Virus record (IMG/VR): IMGVR_UViG_3300005824_000045
Span: 1 to 21,229 of that record
Length of the DNA stretch: 21,229 nucleotides
Reading direction: 5' to 3' (one strand)
DNA from: a virus
A program made the translations under genes and the position numbers. The notes below the pieces were generated by a model that saw nothing but the letters and a program-made list of their open reading frames with translations, was not told the origin of the DNA and ran no database searches. Of the stretch, positions 1-7,859 are shown piece by piece (position 1 is the stretch's first letter; every line of letters starts with the position of its first letter).

Positions 1-57
1 CAAGATCACGCAGCAATGGCGAATTTTTATGGGTAAACGATCGTAAGGAGAAACATC

Positions 58-516
58 ATGGTACAACAACGCAGAATCGCGAAGAACACCGTGGCCGGAC
101 ATCGAGAGTCCCTCGAAGCGGCCAAACGAGCAATCGAACCGTCCAGCCCTTTGCCGGCGCGCGCGCGGATTCTCTTTGATAACATTCTTGAGGGGAAGGA
201 ACGCAGCTGCTGGAACAAGAACGACGTCTGGTTAGCAACCCGTCTCGCGGTTATGTGCGTGCGGCTCGAGGAAGTCAGCGCGGAAGTCGACGAGGAAGGC
301 TTCACGATCCGGAACGACCGCGGAACCATGGTCGCAAATCCGAAGTTCGCGGTTATGGAGCAGACGATCCGCTCAATCCAATCGCTCAATCGGCTCCTCG
401 GACTCTCGGCAGGAGGCCGCGGTCAGAACTCGACCGAGCAGAAGCAGCGTAACGCCTCCGAGACGATCGCCAAGAACGCGATCGAAGATGCGCAGGACGA
501 GAGTCTGCTAGCATGA
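58..516 (+). CDS. terS: Terminase small subunit (P27-like)
   Basis: This 152-residue protein is most likely the small terminase subunit, which recognises phage DNA and loads the packaging motor. The family call rests on the C-terminal half: a helical segment, then 'EEGFTIRNDRG' and 'ANPKF', then a helix ending in 'LNRLLGLSAGG'. This matches the 'G...NP......L...LGL' pattern of P27-type small terminases, which are usually about 150 residues. The N-terminus is basic. AAGGAG at 45-50 lies 7 nt before the ATG and fixes the start. The last four bases overlap the large terminase start (ATGA), as expected for a terS-terL pair. Sequence conservation in this family is low, so the adjacent large terminase carries much of the confidence. 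Confidence 0.82.
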   Translation: MVQQRRIAKNTVAGHRESLEAAKRAIEPSSPLPARARILFDNILEGKERSCWNKNDVWLATRLAVMCVRLEEVSAEVDEEGFTIRNDRGTMVANPKFAVMEQTIRSIQSLNRLLGLSAGGRGQNSTEQKQRNASETIAKNAIEDAQDESLLA

Positions 517-2096
517 GCAACGAAGCGATCATATGCGGCCCGATCCCGAAGCTGCGCAACGTCGATCGCCTCGCGATCCGGAACCTGACCCGAGGCGAGC
601 GCGTTATCCGGTTCGCCCATGACAACCTCGTCGTTCCGGAAGGCATCCACGTGGGGAAGAAGTTAAAGCTGGATCCATTCCAGCAGGCTTTCATCCTTTC
701 GATATTCGACAACCGGACGCCGACCACCCTCGCCATCCTTTCGATCGCGAGACGGAACGGCAAGACCTTCCTCGTCGCGGTTATCCTCCTTGCCTTCATA
801 ATCGGGCCGGAGGCAGTCGAGAACTCGACCTTGGCGTCCGCGGCTATGAGTCGGGAGCAGGCCGCGCTCGTCCACGGTCTGATGACGAAGATGCTCCACT
901 TGTCTCCGAAGGTTCGCGGCCGGTACAAGATCATCCCATCCACCAAGCGCATCTTCGGACTCAGCAAAAACGTCGAGTATTTGGCCTTGGCCGCGGACGC
1001 GAAGACCGGCCACGGGAAGGCGCTGCTGGTCGTCCTCCTCGACGAAGCCGGACAGATCAAAGGCCCACAGAGCGACTACGTTGACATGCTAGTCTCCTCG
1101 CAGGGATCGTATGAGAAGCCGCTCTTCATCGTAATCTCAACCCAAGCCCCAACCGACGCCGACCTCCTCTCGACGTGGATCGACGCAGCCGCAACCTCCG
1201 GCGACCCAGCGACCGTTTGCCACGTGTATACGGTGCCGGAGGAGGCGGAGATCGACGATAAAACGCAATGGGTAAAGGCGAACCCAGGCATTGGGCGCTT
1301 CCGTTCCTACGCGGACGTGGAGAAGCAGGCGAAAAAGGCGAAGGAGATTCCAGCCTCAGAGGCAGGCTTCCGGAACCTCATCCTCAACCAACGCATTTCC
1401 CTCGAGCGGCTCTGGATGGGGCCATCGCTGTGGAAGCTCGGCGCGGGTCTTCCGGACATGGACGCCTTCCGTCAGTTTCCGGTCGTCCTCGGCCTCGACC
1501 TCTCGAGTCGCCAAGACTTGACAGCCGCGGTCGCCTCCGTAACCGACGACGACGGACTCGTCCATGTCGTTCCGTTCGTCTTTACGCCGATGCAAGGTTT
1601 AGCGCAACGAGCGAGGCGCGATCGAGCGCCATATGAGCAATGGGTCTCGGAAGGCAAGTTGATCGCGGTGCCTGGCCCCACGGTCGACTACGATTGGGTT
1701 TGCGAGTTCCTGATCCGCGAGACAAACGGCTGGAACCTCCGCTCGCTCGCCTTCGACCGTTGGCGGATCGACGACTTCAAACGCTCCGCGGAAGACAAGC
1801 AGCTGCGGCCGGAGGAGTGGGAGCAGGTCGGTCAAGGGTACAAGGACTTCTCGCCGCGCATGGAGAGGTTCGAGGAGGAACTCGTCGCCGGTAAAATCCG
1901 CCACGGCATGCATCCTCTCCTGACGATGTCGGCCTCCAACGCAATCGCCGTCGCCGACCCTGCCGGCAACCGCAAACTCGACAAGTCCAAGTCCACGCTC
2001 CGGATCGACCCATTGGTCGCCGCGGTCATGTCCGTCTCCTCGCCGAAGCATCACGAGACCGCCGGTGTGCAGGATGGAAGTTTCATGATTTTGTAG
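513..2096 (+). CDS. terL: Terminase large subunit (HK97/P27-type packaging ATPase-nuclease)
   Basis: This 527-residue protein is the motor that pumps DNA into proheads and cuts it at packaging start and end. The ATPase domain shows a variant Walker A 'ARRNGKT' (residues 79-85), a Walker B 'LLVVLLDE' ending D177-E178, and a coupling-like 'IVISTQA' (206-212). The nuclease domain begins at 'VVLGLDLSSRQDLTA' (D329 the likely first metal ligand), continues with 'LAFDRW' (D415) and ends with 'RIDPLVAA' (D499), the expected three-acidic RNase H-like arrangement. Length is normal for the family. The start overlaps terS by ATGA and has no strong Shine-Dalgarno, so translation is probably coupled. Nothing looks truncated. 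Confidence 0.96.
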   Translation: MSNEAIICGPIPKLRNVDRLAIRNLTRGERVIRFAHDNLVVPEGIHVGKKLKLDPFQQAFILSIFDNRTPTTLAILSIARRNGKTFLVAVILLAFIIGPEAVENSTLASAAMSREQAALVHGLMTKMLHLSPKVRGRYKIIPSTKRIFGLSKNVEYLALAADAKTGHGKALLVVLLDEAGQIKGPQSDYVDMLVSSQGSYEKPLFIVISTQAPTDADLLSTWIDAAATSGDPATVCHVYTVPEEAEIDDKTQWVKANPGIGRFRSYADVEKQAKKAKEIPASEAGFRNLILNQRISLERLWMGPSLWKLGAGLPDMDAFRQFPVVLGLDLSSRQDLTAAVASVTDDDGLVHVVPFVFTPMQGLAQRARRDRAPYEQWVSEGKLIAVPGPTVDYDWVCEFLIRETNGWNLRSLAFDRWRIDDFKRSAEDKQLRPEEWEQVGQGYKDFSPRMERFEEELVAGKIRHGMHPLLTMSASNAIAVADPAGNRKLDKSKSTLRIDPLVAAVMSVSSPKHHETAGVQDGSFMIL

Positions 2097-2154
2097 GCTT
2101 CCCTTTCGCGCTGGAATGGACGATACTCAGAGGAGAATTCGCGGAGATCGTCCC

Positions 2155-2745
2155 ATGCTCAAGCCTGTACAGAAGTCAGCCGAGATCGAAGAAGTCCAGA
2201 AGGAGGAGCGAGCGTTCACCGTTGTCGCTTCCGACGAAACGGTCGACCGATACGGCGACATTGTCAGAGCTTCTGGTTGGGATTTGAAAGCCTTCAAGAA
2301 CAACCCCATTGCCTTGTTCGGCCACGACCATCGGAGTCCCATCGGGACGGTTCCCGAGGTCGAGGTCAAGAACAAGCAGCTGCTCGCGAAGATGGTCTTG
2401 GCTCCGGAAGGAACCGACCCGTTCATCGACAAGCTCTGGCGCTTGATCGAGGCAAACGTCCTTCGCGCCGTCTCCGTCGGCTTCATGCCGACCGTCCAGC
2501 CCAAGATGATCCGCGACGAAGAGAACGACCGCATCATCGGCTTCGACTACGATGGCCAAGAGCTGCTCGAACTCTCCCTCGTTACTGTACCGGCGAACCC
2601 AGCAGCATTGGCGGTCGCGCGGTCTCTCTCCTTTGACGACGCTTCCACGCGTCGCATCTTCGACTTCGGCGACCGACTCCGCAAGGCGAAGCTAATGAAC
2701 TGCGAACTCAATTTGGCAGTCGCCGAGAGTCCGCACGCCCAGTAG
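2155..2745 (+). CDS. HK97-type prohead protease
   Basis: This is the maturation serine protease that cleaves capsid N-terminal segments inside the prohead and then itself. Seen in the 196-residue protein are an N-terminal 'VASDETVDRYGDIV', the His motif 'ALFGHDH' (H57/H59), the Ser motif 'LRAVSVGF' (S107) and 'ELLELSLVTVPANP', which together form the signature of the S78/U35 family. The ATG at 2155 was chosen because GGAG at 2143-2146 lies 8 nt before it. The in-frame ATG at 2116 would add 13 residues but has no good ribosome binding site. It sits directly before the capsid gene, as usual. The C-terminal 25 residues look variable and may be removed on maturation. Confidence 0.93.
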   Translation: MLKPVQKSAEIEEVQKEERAFTVVASDETVDRYGDIVRASGWDLKAFKNNPIALFGHDHRSPIGTVPEVEVKNKQLLAKMVLAPEGTDPFIDKLWRLIEANVLRAVSVGFMPTVQPKMIRDEENDRIIGFDYDGQELLELSLVTVPANPAALAVARSLSFDDASTRRIFDFGDRLRKAKLMNCELNLAVAESPHAQ

Positions 2746-2791
2746 GGCAGACCGCAGCAAGTCCCTTTTCCTATTGGATGGAGTACACGAC

Positions 2792-4162
2792 ATGAACGAA
2801 GCAATCCAACGCCTGATGGCACAACTCGGCGACTTCCGCGCGAAGGCCGAAGTCATCAAAGGCTTCCTCAACGATCGCGATTTGACCGACGCTGAGGACA
2901 AAGAATTCGCCGAAGTGCTTGGCGAGATTCGCAAGATCAACGGCCGCATCGAGCAGCTCCGTCAAGCCGAGCTTCTGCTGGTTGACAAGTCCGTAATCCT
3001 CCCGACTCCGGCAGGCGTACAGACTCCTGTCTCCGACATCGTCGAGGACGCGAAGCTGGACAAAGGCGTCGCGATGGCTCGCGCTCTGCGTTGCTTGCTA
3101 CAGGCGAAAGGCTCCTTGGCTCTGGCTGGCGAGATCGCTGAGCAGTTCTGCAGCGACACTCCGTCGATGGCCAAGATGTTCAAGGGCCAAGCGATGGGCC
3201 TCCTGCCGAAGTTCGGCGAAGAGAAAGCCGCGGTCGCCGCAGCCACTACAACCGGCGCCACTTGGGCCGCTCCTCTGATCTGGCAAACCAACCTCGTCTC
3301 CGAGTTTGTCGGTCTGCTGTATCCGAAGACCATACTGGGCAACATGACCGGCTTCACCGAAGTCCCGTTCAACGTCTCGATCCCGCGCATGACCGGCGGC
3401 GTTACCGGCGGTTGGGTTGGGGAAGGCGGCTGGAAGCCAGTTAGCGCCGGAGCGTTTGATCGGATCGAGCTGAAGTGGAACAAGCTCGCTGTGATCGTGG
3501 TCTTCACCGATGAGATGCTGCGCTGGTCAAGTCCCGCGATCGACGCTCTGATGCGCGACAACATCGTCGAGGCGTTCGGCGAGATGGTTGACCAAACCTT
3601 CATCCTGTACACCGGAACCGCGAGCACGGCCAAGCCTGGCCCGATCAACGGCAACGGCGCAGGCGCGGCTCTTCAGGCAGTCCCTTCGACCGGCATCACG
3701 GTCGACTTCGTAACCGCGGATTTGAACTCCGCGATCGGCAACCTGACCGCGTCCGGTATTCCGATGCGCAACCCGTACTGGGTAATGTCGCAGCGGACGT
3801 ATCAGTCGCTGCTGACCCTGCCTGGGGTTAATGACGAGTACGCCTTCCGCGCCGAGATGTTGCAAGGTCGTCTGCTCGGTTATCCGTTCATCGCGTCGAC
3901 CTCCGTGCCGATCAACATGGGCGTCGGGACTGACGAGTCGTTCATCACGCTGCTGGATGCGTCGCAGTTCTTCCTCGCTCGTGAAGGCGTTTCGTTCGAC
4001 ATGAGCAACCAAGCGACGCTCGAGATGGATTCTGCGCCTTCCGGCCCAGCGACCGTTTCGATGTGGCAGACCAACATGACGGCGCTGAAAGGCGAGCAGT
4101 ACATCACTTGGCGCCGGAAGCGCGACACGATGGCCTCCACCATCACTGGCGTAGCCTACTGA
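2792..4162 (+). CDS. Major capsid protein (HK97 fold)
   Basis: This 456-residue protein forms the icosahedral shell. Residues 1 to about 62 are charged and helical ('KGFLNDRDLTDAEDKEF', 'KINGRIEQLRQAELL'), resembling the HK97 delta/scaffolding domain that the upstream protease removes. The core appears to start near 'AATTTGATWAAPLIWQ' (about residue 150) and continues with 'FTEVPFNVSIPRM', 'GGWVGEGGWKP' and 'VFTDEMLRWSS', a typical HK97-family path through N-arm, E-loop and P-domain. The start is the ATG at 2792, because GGATGGAG (2776-2783) lies 8 nt upstream; the TTG at 2774 lies next to that site and is unlikely. A strong terminator follows 7 nt after the stop. The exact cleavage site is not visible. 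Confidence 0.94.
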   Translation: MNEAIQRLMAQLGDFRAKAEVIKGFLNDRDLTDAEDKEFAEVLGEIRKINGRIEQLRQAELLLVDKSVILPTPAGVQTPVSDIVEDAKLDKGVAMARALRCLLQAKGSLALAGEIAEQFCSDTPSMAKMFKGQAMGLLPKFGEEKAAVAAATTTGATWAAPLIWQTNLVSEFVGLLYPKTILGNMTGFTEVPFNVSIPRMTGGVTGGWVGEGGWKPVSAGAFDRIELKWNKLAVIVVFTDEMLRWSSPAIDALMRDNIVEAFGEMVDQTFILYTGTASTAKPGPINGNGAGAALQAVPSTGITVDFVTADLNSAIGNLTASGIPMRNPYWVMSQRTYQSLLTLPGVNDEYAFRAEMLQGRLLGYPFIASTSVPINMGVGTDESFITLLDASQFFLAREGVSFDMSNQATLEMDSAPSGPATVSMWQTNMTALKGEQYITWRRKRDTMASTITGVAY

Positions 4163-4168
4163 CCGACT

Positions 4169-4193
4169 GCGGCTCCTTCGGGAGCCGCTTTTT
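4169..4193 (+). terminator. Rho-independent terminator after the capsid gene
   Basis: An 8-bp perfect stem (GCGGCTCC / GGAGCCGC) closed by a TTCG tetraloop is followed by TTTTT. It starts 7 nt after the capsid stop and its T-tract runs straight into the GGAGG of the next gene. It lies within an otherwise uninterrupted + strand operon, so it probably reduces rather than stops transcription beyond the capsid gene. Confidence 0.9.
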
Positions 4194-4202
4194 GGAGGAC
4201 TC

Positions 4203-4382
4203 ATGAAGACTGTTATCACAGCCGTTTGTTTCCGTCGTAACGGCGAAAAGATTAAGCCACGAACCATCCTCGAACTCGAAGACGCAGAAGCCGACCGTTT
4301 GGTGGCTGCTCGTTATGCAAACTACCACTCCGCCATTCCGGCGAAGGGCAGATCCAAGCGTCGCGATATGCGAGCTGAATGA
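4203..4382 (+). CDS. Small head-region protein, 59 residues
   Basis: This short gene is supported by GGAGGA at 4194-4199 just before its ATG and by an ATGA overlap with the portal gene. The protein begins 'MKTVITAVCFRRNGEKIKPR', then 'TILELEDAEADRLVAARYA', and ends in a basic tail 'KGRSKRRDMRAE'. The first 40 residues fit the common small phage domain pattern 'F...G..i.P...leL.d.eAdrLv..g.a', found in many small proteins near capsid and connector genes. It may be a minor head or connector accessory protein, but no specific role can be assigned. Its position between capsid and portal and the shared ribosome-start overlap argue for a real late gene. Confidence 0.8.
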   Translation: MKTVITAVCFRRNGEKIKPRTILELEDAEADRLVAARYANYHSAIPAKGRSKRRDMRAE

Positions 4383-5905
4383 TGAGTTGGCTCTCGCGGA
4401 TATTCGCGTCGAAGCCCTCAGAGACCAAAGGCGTGTCGCCATACGGCGGCGTCAATTGGCCTCCAGAGGCTGGCTTCCAGCATAACGTGATGCGCTCTCC
4501 GAACGGAGCCGGCATCACGCCGACTGCGTGGAGCATTATTCTCGGGATCAGCCAAGACATCTCAACGCTCCCTCTCGCGGTCGGCATTCGCGAAGCTGAT
4601 GGCGTTTTCAAGAAGATGCCCAACAGCGAGATTCAAGGCGTCATCGACGTCCCAAACCCGTACCAAACGAACATCGACATGCTGGCGTATTTGGTCGCCT
4701 CGCTCCTCCTCCGCGGTAACTGTTACGCATACACGCCGAGGAACCGAGAAGGAACCATCACCGCCATCCACCCTTTGCCGCCAGACGCGGTTCGACCGTC
4801 GGTTGTCAACGGCGAGGTTTACTATCAAGTAACCTTCGGCGACATGGTCAACCGGCAAAGCGCGTTAGTACCGAAGCGCGAGTTGTTCCACGTCCCATAC
4901 CTTTTGCTGACCAGCTTGGTCATAGGCTCCTCTCCTCTCGAAGCGGCTGCCCTTCCGCTTCTACAGCAGGGTGCGATCAGCGAAAATATGGCGGCTTTTT
5001 TCCAAAACGCAGCGCAGCCTGGAGGCGTCCTTTCAGCCCCAGGCACCATCAGCCCAGAACTCGCTTCGAGGATGAAGAAGGAATGGACTGAGAAGTTCAG
5101 CGGAGGCAAGTTTGGTCAGGTCGCCGTTCTCGGCGAAGGTCTCGCGTGGTCGCCGATGATGATGACGGCCGCGGACGCGCAACTGATCGAGCAGCTCAAG
5201 TTTACGACGATTGACATCAGTCGCGTCTTCCGCTATCCGCTCGTCAAGCTCAACGCTCTCGAGAACGCGACGTACAGGAACACGGAAGCGCAGCAGCGCG
5301 ATTATTACATCTCATGCCTCCGGCCTCTCATCGAGAAGCTCGAAAGCGCGATGGATCGCCATTGGGGCTTCCCTTACGAAAACCAACCGCGCATGTTCGA
5401 GTTCGACATGACCGCGTTCCTCCGCTCCGAGGCAGACGTCCGCGCGACGACGTACAAGACCATGCTCGACTCCGGCGTCATTTCGATTAACGAAGTCCGC
5501 GCCGCAGAAGGTCTCGCATCAGTCGATGGCGGAGAGTCTCCGCGGCTCCAAGCGCAGTACGTTCCGATCAACGAAAAGCCAGAACCTACTCCGCCAGCTC
5601 CGGACGCGCCGCCAGACACTCCCTCCGGCGATCCTGCACCAGAACCGGCCAAGTCCTTCTCCGACGCTGGGGTCTGGGACTCGGAACGCTCCTACAAGCT
5701 CGGAGAGGCTGTCACGAAAAGCGACGCCTATTGGATCTGCAAGGAGGATACCGATGATGAGCCTGGCACCAGTCCGGCATGGCGTATGATTCTCTCTCGA
5801 GGGAAGCGCGGCCCAGCCGGAAAAGACCACACAGAGGAGCTTGCCGACCTCCGCGAGCAGATTCGCATTTTGAAGGAGAGCGTTGATGGCCCGTTATCTG
5901 ACTAA
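4379..5905 (+). CDS. Portal protein with C-terminal CBM-like and collagen-like extension
   Basis: This 508-residue protein forms the dodecameric ring at the DNA-entry vertex. Portal features are 'VPNPYQTNIDMLAYLVASLL' followed by 'RGNCYAYTPRNREG' and 'IHPLPPDAV', then 'DISRVFRYPLVKLN', 'TYRNTEAQQRDYY' and 'LRPLIEKLESAMDRHW', the usual HK97-type series ending near residue 395. After that come a Pro/Glu-rich linker (about 395-425), a module at about 433-470 with 'WDSERSYKLGEAV', 'YWICKEDTDDEPG' and 'PAWRMI', a short Gly-X-Y stretch 'GKRGPAGK' (475-482), and a charged helix to the end. The module resembles CBM5/12-like domains seen in some phage structural proteins. The start is ATG 4379 or the adjacent ATG 4382; both have weak Shine-Dalgarno and rely on the ATGA overlap. 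The portal lies after the capsid rather than after the large terminase. Confidence 0.93.
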   Translation: MMSWLSRIFASKPSETKGVSPYGGVNWPPEAGFQHNVMRSPNGAGITPTAWSIILGISQDISTLPLAVGIREADGVFKKMPNSEIQGVIDVPNPYQTNIDMLAYLVASLLLRGNCYAYTPRNREGTITAIHPLPPDAVRPSVVNGEVYYQVTFGDMVNRQSALVPKRELFHVPYLLLTSLVIGSSPLEAAALPLLQQGAISENMAAFFQNAAQPGGVLSAPGTISPELASRMKKEWTEKFSGGKFGQVAVLGEGLAWSPMMMTAADAQLIEQLKFTTIDISRVFRYPLVKLNALENATYRNTEAQQRDYYISCLRPLIEKLESAMDRHWGFPYENQPRMFEFDMTAFLRSEADVRATTYKTMLDSGVISINEVRAAEGLASVDGGESPRLQAQYVPINEKPEPTPPAPDAPPDTPSGDPAPEPAKSFSDAGVWDSERSYKLGEAVTKSDAYWICKEDTDDEPGTSPAWRMILSRGKRGPAGKDHTEELADLREQIRILKESVDGPLSD

Positions 5906-6452
5906 CCCGCTCATTGCGTTGATCGAGGCGTCGCTGCCAGACAACAGCACAGGCGAGATTACACCGGCCATCGTCCGCCAGTTACTCGTCGACATGGTCG
6001 AGTCCCTCCGGCCCACCGGCGCGTATTTGGCGAACGGGAACACGATCACGCATACCTTCTCGACCACCAACTGGGAAGTCGTGCCAGGCGTGTTTACTTC
6101 CGGAGAGACTCGGGACGCGACAGAGATTGGGGTCAACGTCGGCGCGAACAGTTTCACGGCGCTCTTCTCCGCGGACTACAACAGCGAGGTCTCCGTCACG
6201 ATCGCCGGAGGCGCGTCTGAGGTTATCGACTTGGCCATCGGCGTGAACGGCGTCCCAACCACCTTCTTCCGCGTCGAAGCACAGATGCTTGGCGCGACCG
6301 AGCCGGTCTCCGTAAACATGACCGCGTACAACGCATTGGCCGCAGGCGATGTCGTGACGCTGATGATGGCTTCGCGGACGGCTCCGGCCAACGGCGTCGT
6401 TATCGGGCCTGCTGGATTTATTTTCCGGCTTATTCCGTCGAGAGGTGTATGA
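5886..6452 (+). CDS. Putative beta-rich virion protein (head decoration or fibre candidate)
   Basis: I do not recognise this 188-residue protein by name. AAGGAG at 5873-5878 lies 7 nt before ATG 5886, so the gene starts inside the last 20 nt of the portal gene. The N-terminus carries a helical segment 'GEITPAIVRQLLVDMVESL', a style of oligomerisation helix that precedes beta domains in phage fibre and decoration proteins. The rest is rich in Thr, Val, Ala and Gly with alternating hydrophobic residues ('SEVSVTIAGGASEVIDLAI', 'VSVNMTAYNALAAGDVVTL'), suggesting a beta-sandwich. The position between portal and connector fits a minor head or decoration protein. That role is inferred from composition and position only. 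Confidence 0.72.
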   Translation: MARYLTNPLIALIEASLPDNSTGEITPAIVRQLLVDMVESLRPTGAYLANGNTITHTFSTTNWEVVPGVFTSGETRDATEIGVNVGANSFTALFSADYNSEVSVTIAGGASEVIDLAIGVNGVPTTFFRVEAQMLGATEPVSVNMTAYNALAAGDVVTLMMASRTAPANGVVIGPAGFIFRLIPSRGV

Positions 6453-7081
6453 TGGCGACCGATTACTCGCTCCTCACGCTCGCACAAGTCAAGGAATACC
6501 TCGGCATTACCGATACCGCGAACGATGCGACGATCGAGAAGATGCTGCCGGTCGTCACGCAGTGGTTTGAGAACTACTGTTCGCGCGGTCTCGCCTTCCT
6601 CGCAGGAGTCGTGGAGGAGGTCTGGGACTACTCCGGCAACGAGCTGTTCCTGTCTCGTTTCCCGATCGCGTCGGTTGCGTCGGTTATCGTTGAGGGCGGC
6701 GGCGAGATCAGCGACTACAAAATCAACAAGCGCCAAGGTTATCTGTTATCCAGTCCATACGGGTTTTATGCGCCTCGCATGAACGGTCTCCAGATCGTCG
6801 TGACGTATGACGGAGGCTATCCTGACGTGGATGTTCCTTCCGACCTCGGGATGGCCTTTGCGAACTGCGTCGCTGTACAGGCCGGACTTACGCCTGCCGG
6901 CGTCGGTGTAGCGGCTCCGATCAAGCAGCTGGGCCTCGGGTCAGGCGCTCTCTCGATCGGCTTCGATACCGGCTCTACAGCCGGAGGGACGACGGGAGGC
7001 TACAACGTGTCGGGAGTTCCTCCGATGCTCCAGCCTTTCGCTGCGACGTTGGACAGATACAAGGCGAGGGAGGTTGCCTGA
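6452..7081 (+). CDS. Head-tail connector (gp6/adaptor-like)
   Basis: This 209-residue protein probably forms the adaptor ring below the portal. The N-terminus 'SLLTLAQVKEYLGITDTAND' followed by a helix ('TIEKMLPVVTQWFENYCSR') is the typical opening of gp6-like connectors. It continues with 'EEVWDYSGNELFLSRFPIA' and 'GLQIVVTYDGGYP', a frequent adaptor motif, then 'PSDLGMAFANCVAVQ'. GAGGTG at 6442-6447 favours ATG 6452 over ATG 6449, which would be only 1 nt from the Shine-Dalgarno. The stop of the previous gene overlaps the start (TGATG). The segment between about residues 160 and 190 is Gly/Ser/Thr-rich and probably a flexible loop. Confidence 0.85.
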   Translation: MATDYSLLTLAQVKEYLGITDTANDATIEKMLPVVTQWFENYCSRGLAFLAGVVEEVWDYSGNELFLSRFPIASVASVIVEGGGEISDYKINKRQGYLLSSPYGFYAPRMNGLQIVVTYDGGYPDVDVPSDLGMAFANCVAVQAGLTPAGVGVAAPIKQLGLGSGALSIGFDTGSTAGGTTGGYNVSGVPPMLQPFAATLDRYKAREVA

Positions 7082-7437
7082 TGGCTACTCTTCCATACAT
7101 CGACTTTCCCGCGATCAGCGCGACGGCCAAGGCAGCCATCCAATCCTATGGAACGCCGGTCGAGTTTCTCGAGGTCGGCCAGACGTCCGGCCGCGTCGTC
7201 AAGGCAGTCATCTACAAAGACCAAACATCGGCTATCCTTCTTCAAGATGCTGACAGTTCTCCTGCGCTCGCGCTCCTCGATCCGGACGACTTCCCGACTC
7301 GCGGCCCGCAGAAGTTCGACATCATCAAGTGCGCCGTCGGAGGATTCGCCGGCATCTGGACGCTGACAGCGGACGCCCATCCGATACTCGCGGCCGATAC
7401 GTTGCCGCTGTACATCGTCGAGCTTCGGAGGAACTAA
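7081..7437 (+). CDS. Probable head-closure (stopper) protein
   Basis: This 118-residue protein lies between connector and tail terminator, the usual place for the small beta-barrel protein that closes the filled head and receives the tail. Seen are an N-terminal helical part ('ATAKAAIQSYGTPVEFLEVG'), then short strands 'VVKAVIYKDQTSAILLQ' and 'GIWTLTADAHPILAADTLPL'. This is compatible with lambda FII or HK97 stopper proteins, but no diagnostic residue is visible. GGAGG at 7069-7073 precedes the ATG by 7 nt, and a TGATG overlap couples it to the connector. The assignment depends mainly on size and gene order. Confidence 0.68.
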   Translation: MATLPYIDFPAISATAKAAIQSYGTPVEFLEVGQTSGRVVKAVIYKDQTSAILLQDADSSPALALLDPDDFPTRGPQKFDIIKCAVGGFAGIWTLTADAHPILAADTLPLYIVELRRN

Positions 7438-7847
7438 TGGCCAGCCAAGACGTAAGGCTCGCGTTCAGGGCATCTCTTCAGGCAGAATTCCCTTCAGTGG
7501 CGTTCGTCGAGTCGATCGCCGTGCGGGTCGACAACAACTCGCTCCCTCCGCTCTGGATGAGCCTCGAGTTCATCCAAGGCGTTGATCAGGCGATGTGTAT
7601 CGGGAAGCCGACCTTGTGGCGTGAGACCGCGGTCGTCCGCGTTTGGGTCGTCGCGCAATCTGGATCCGGAGACGGAGCCGCGGTCGCGCAAGGAGACGCG
7701 GTCGCCGCGTTTTACCGGAACTGGTCGAGCAGCTCTCCGTCGATTCGCACACAGAATGTTTCATCGCCCAACAGCCAGATCGAGAGTGACGGGAAATGGG
7801 CGATGTTCTATGTAGATGTACCGTACCAATATGATTATTACGTGTAA
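7437..7847 (+). CDS. Tail terminator / tail completion protein (U-like)
   Basis: This 136-residue protein probably caps the tail tube and joins it to the head. It shows an N-terminal helix ('VRLAFRASLQAEFPSVAFV'), then 'RETAVVRVWVVAQSG', a helix with 'VAQGDAVAAFYRNWS', and a final strand 'WAMFYVDVPYQYDYYV', matching the alpha/beta order of tail terminators. The open frame extends upstream to 7329, but the real start is ATG 7437: GGAGG at 7427-7431 lies 5 nt before it, and it overlaps the preceding stop as TAATG. It precedes the tail tube gene, as in lambda (U-V). Confidence 0.78.
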   Translation: MASQDVRLAFRASLQAEFPSVAFVESIAVRVDNNSLPPLWMSLEFIQGVDQAMCIGKPTLWRETAVVRVWVVAQSGSGDGAAVAQGDAVAAFYRNWSSSSPSIRTQNVSSPNSQIESDGKWAMFYVDVPYQYDYYV

Positions 7848-7859
7848 GGAGTAAGCCAC

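Noticed and set aside
1-46. Possible 3' end of an upstream gene (frame 2 ends at TAA 44-46; frame 1 ends at TAA 34-36)
   Set aside because: Only 11-14 codons are visible in either frame, and neither can be chosen or assigned a family.
2097-2154. Promoter in the 58-nt gap before the protease
   Set aside because: A GATACT box can be picked out, but no -35 element lies at proper distance. The gap holds only the ribosome binding site.
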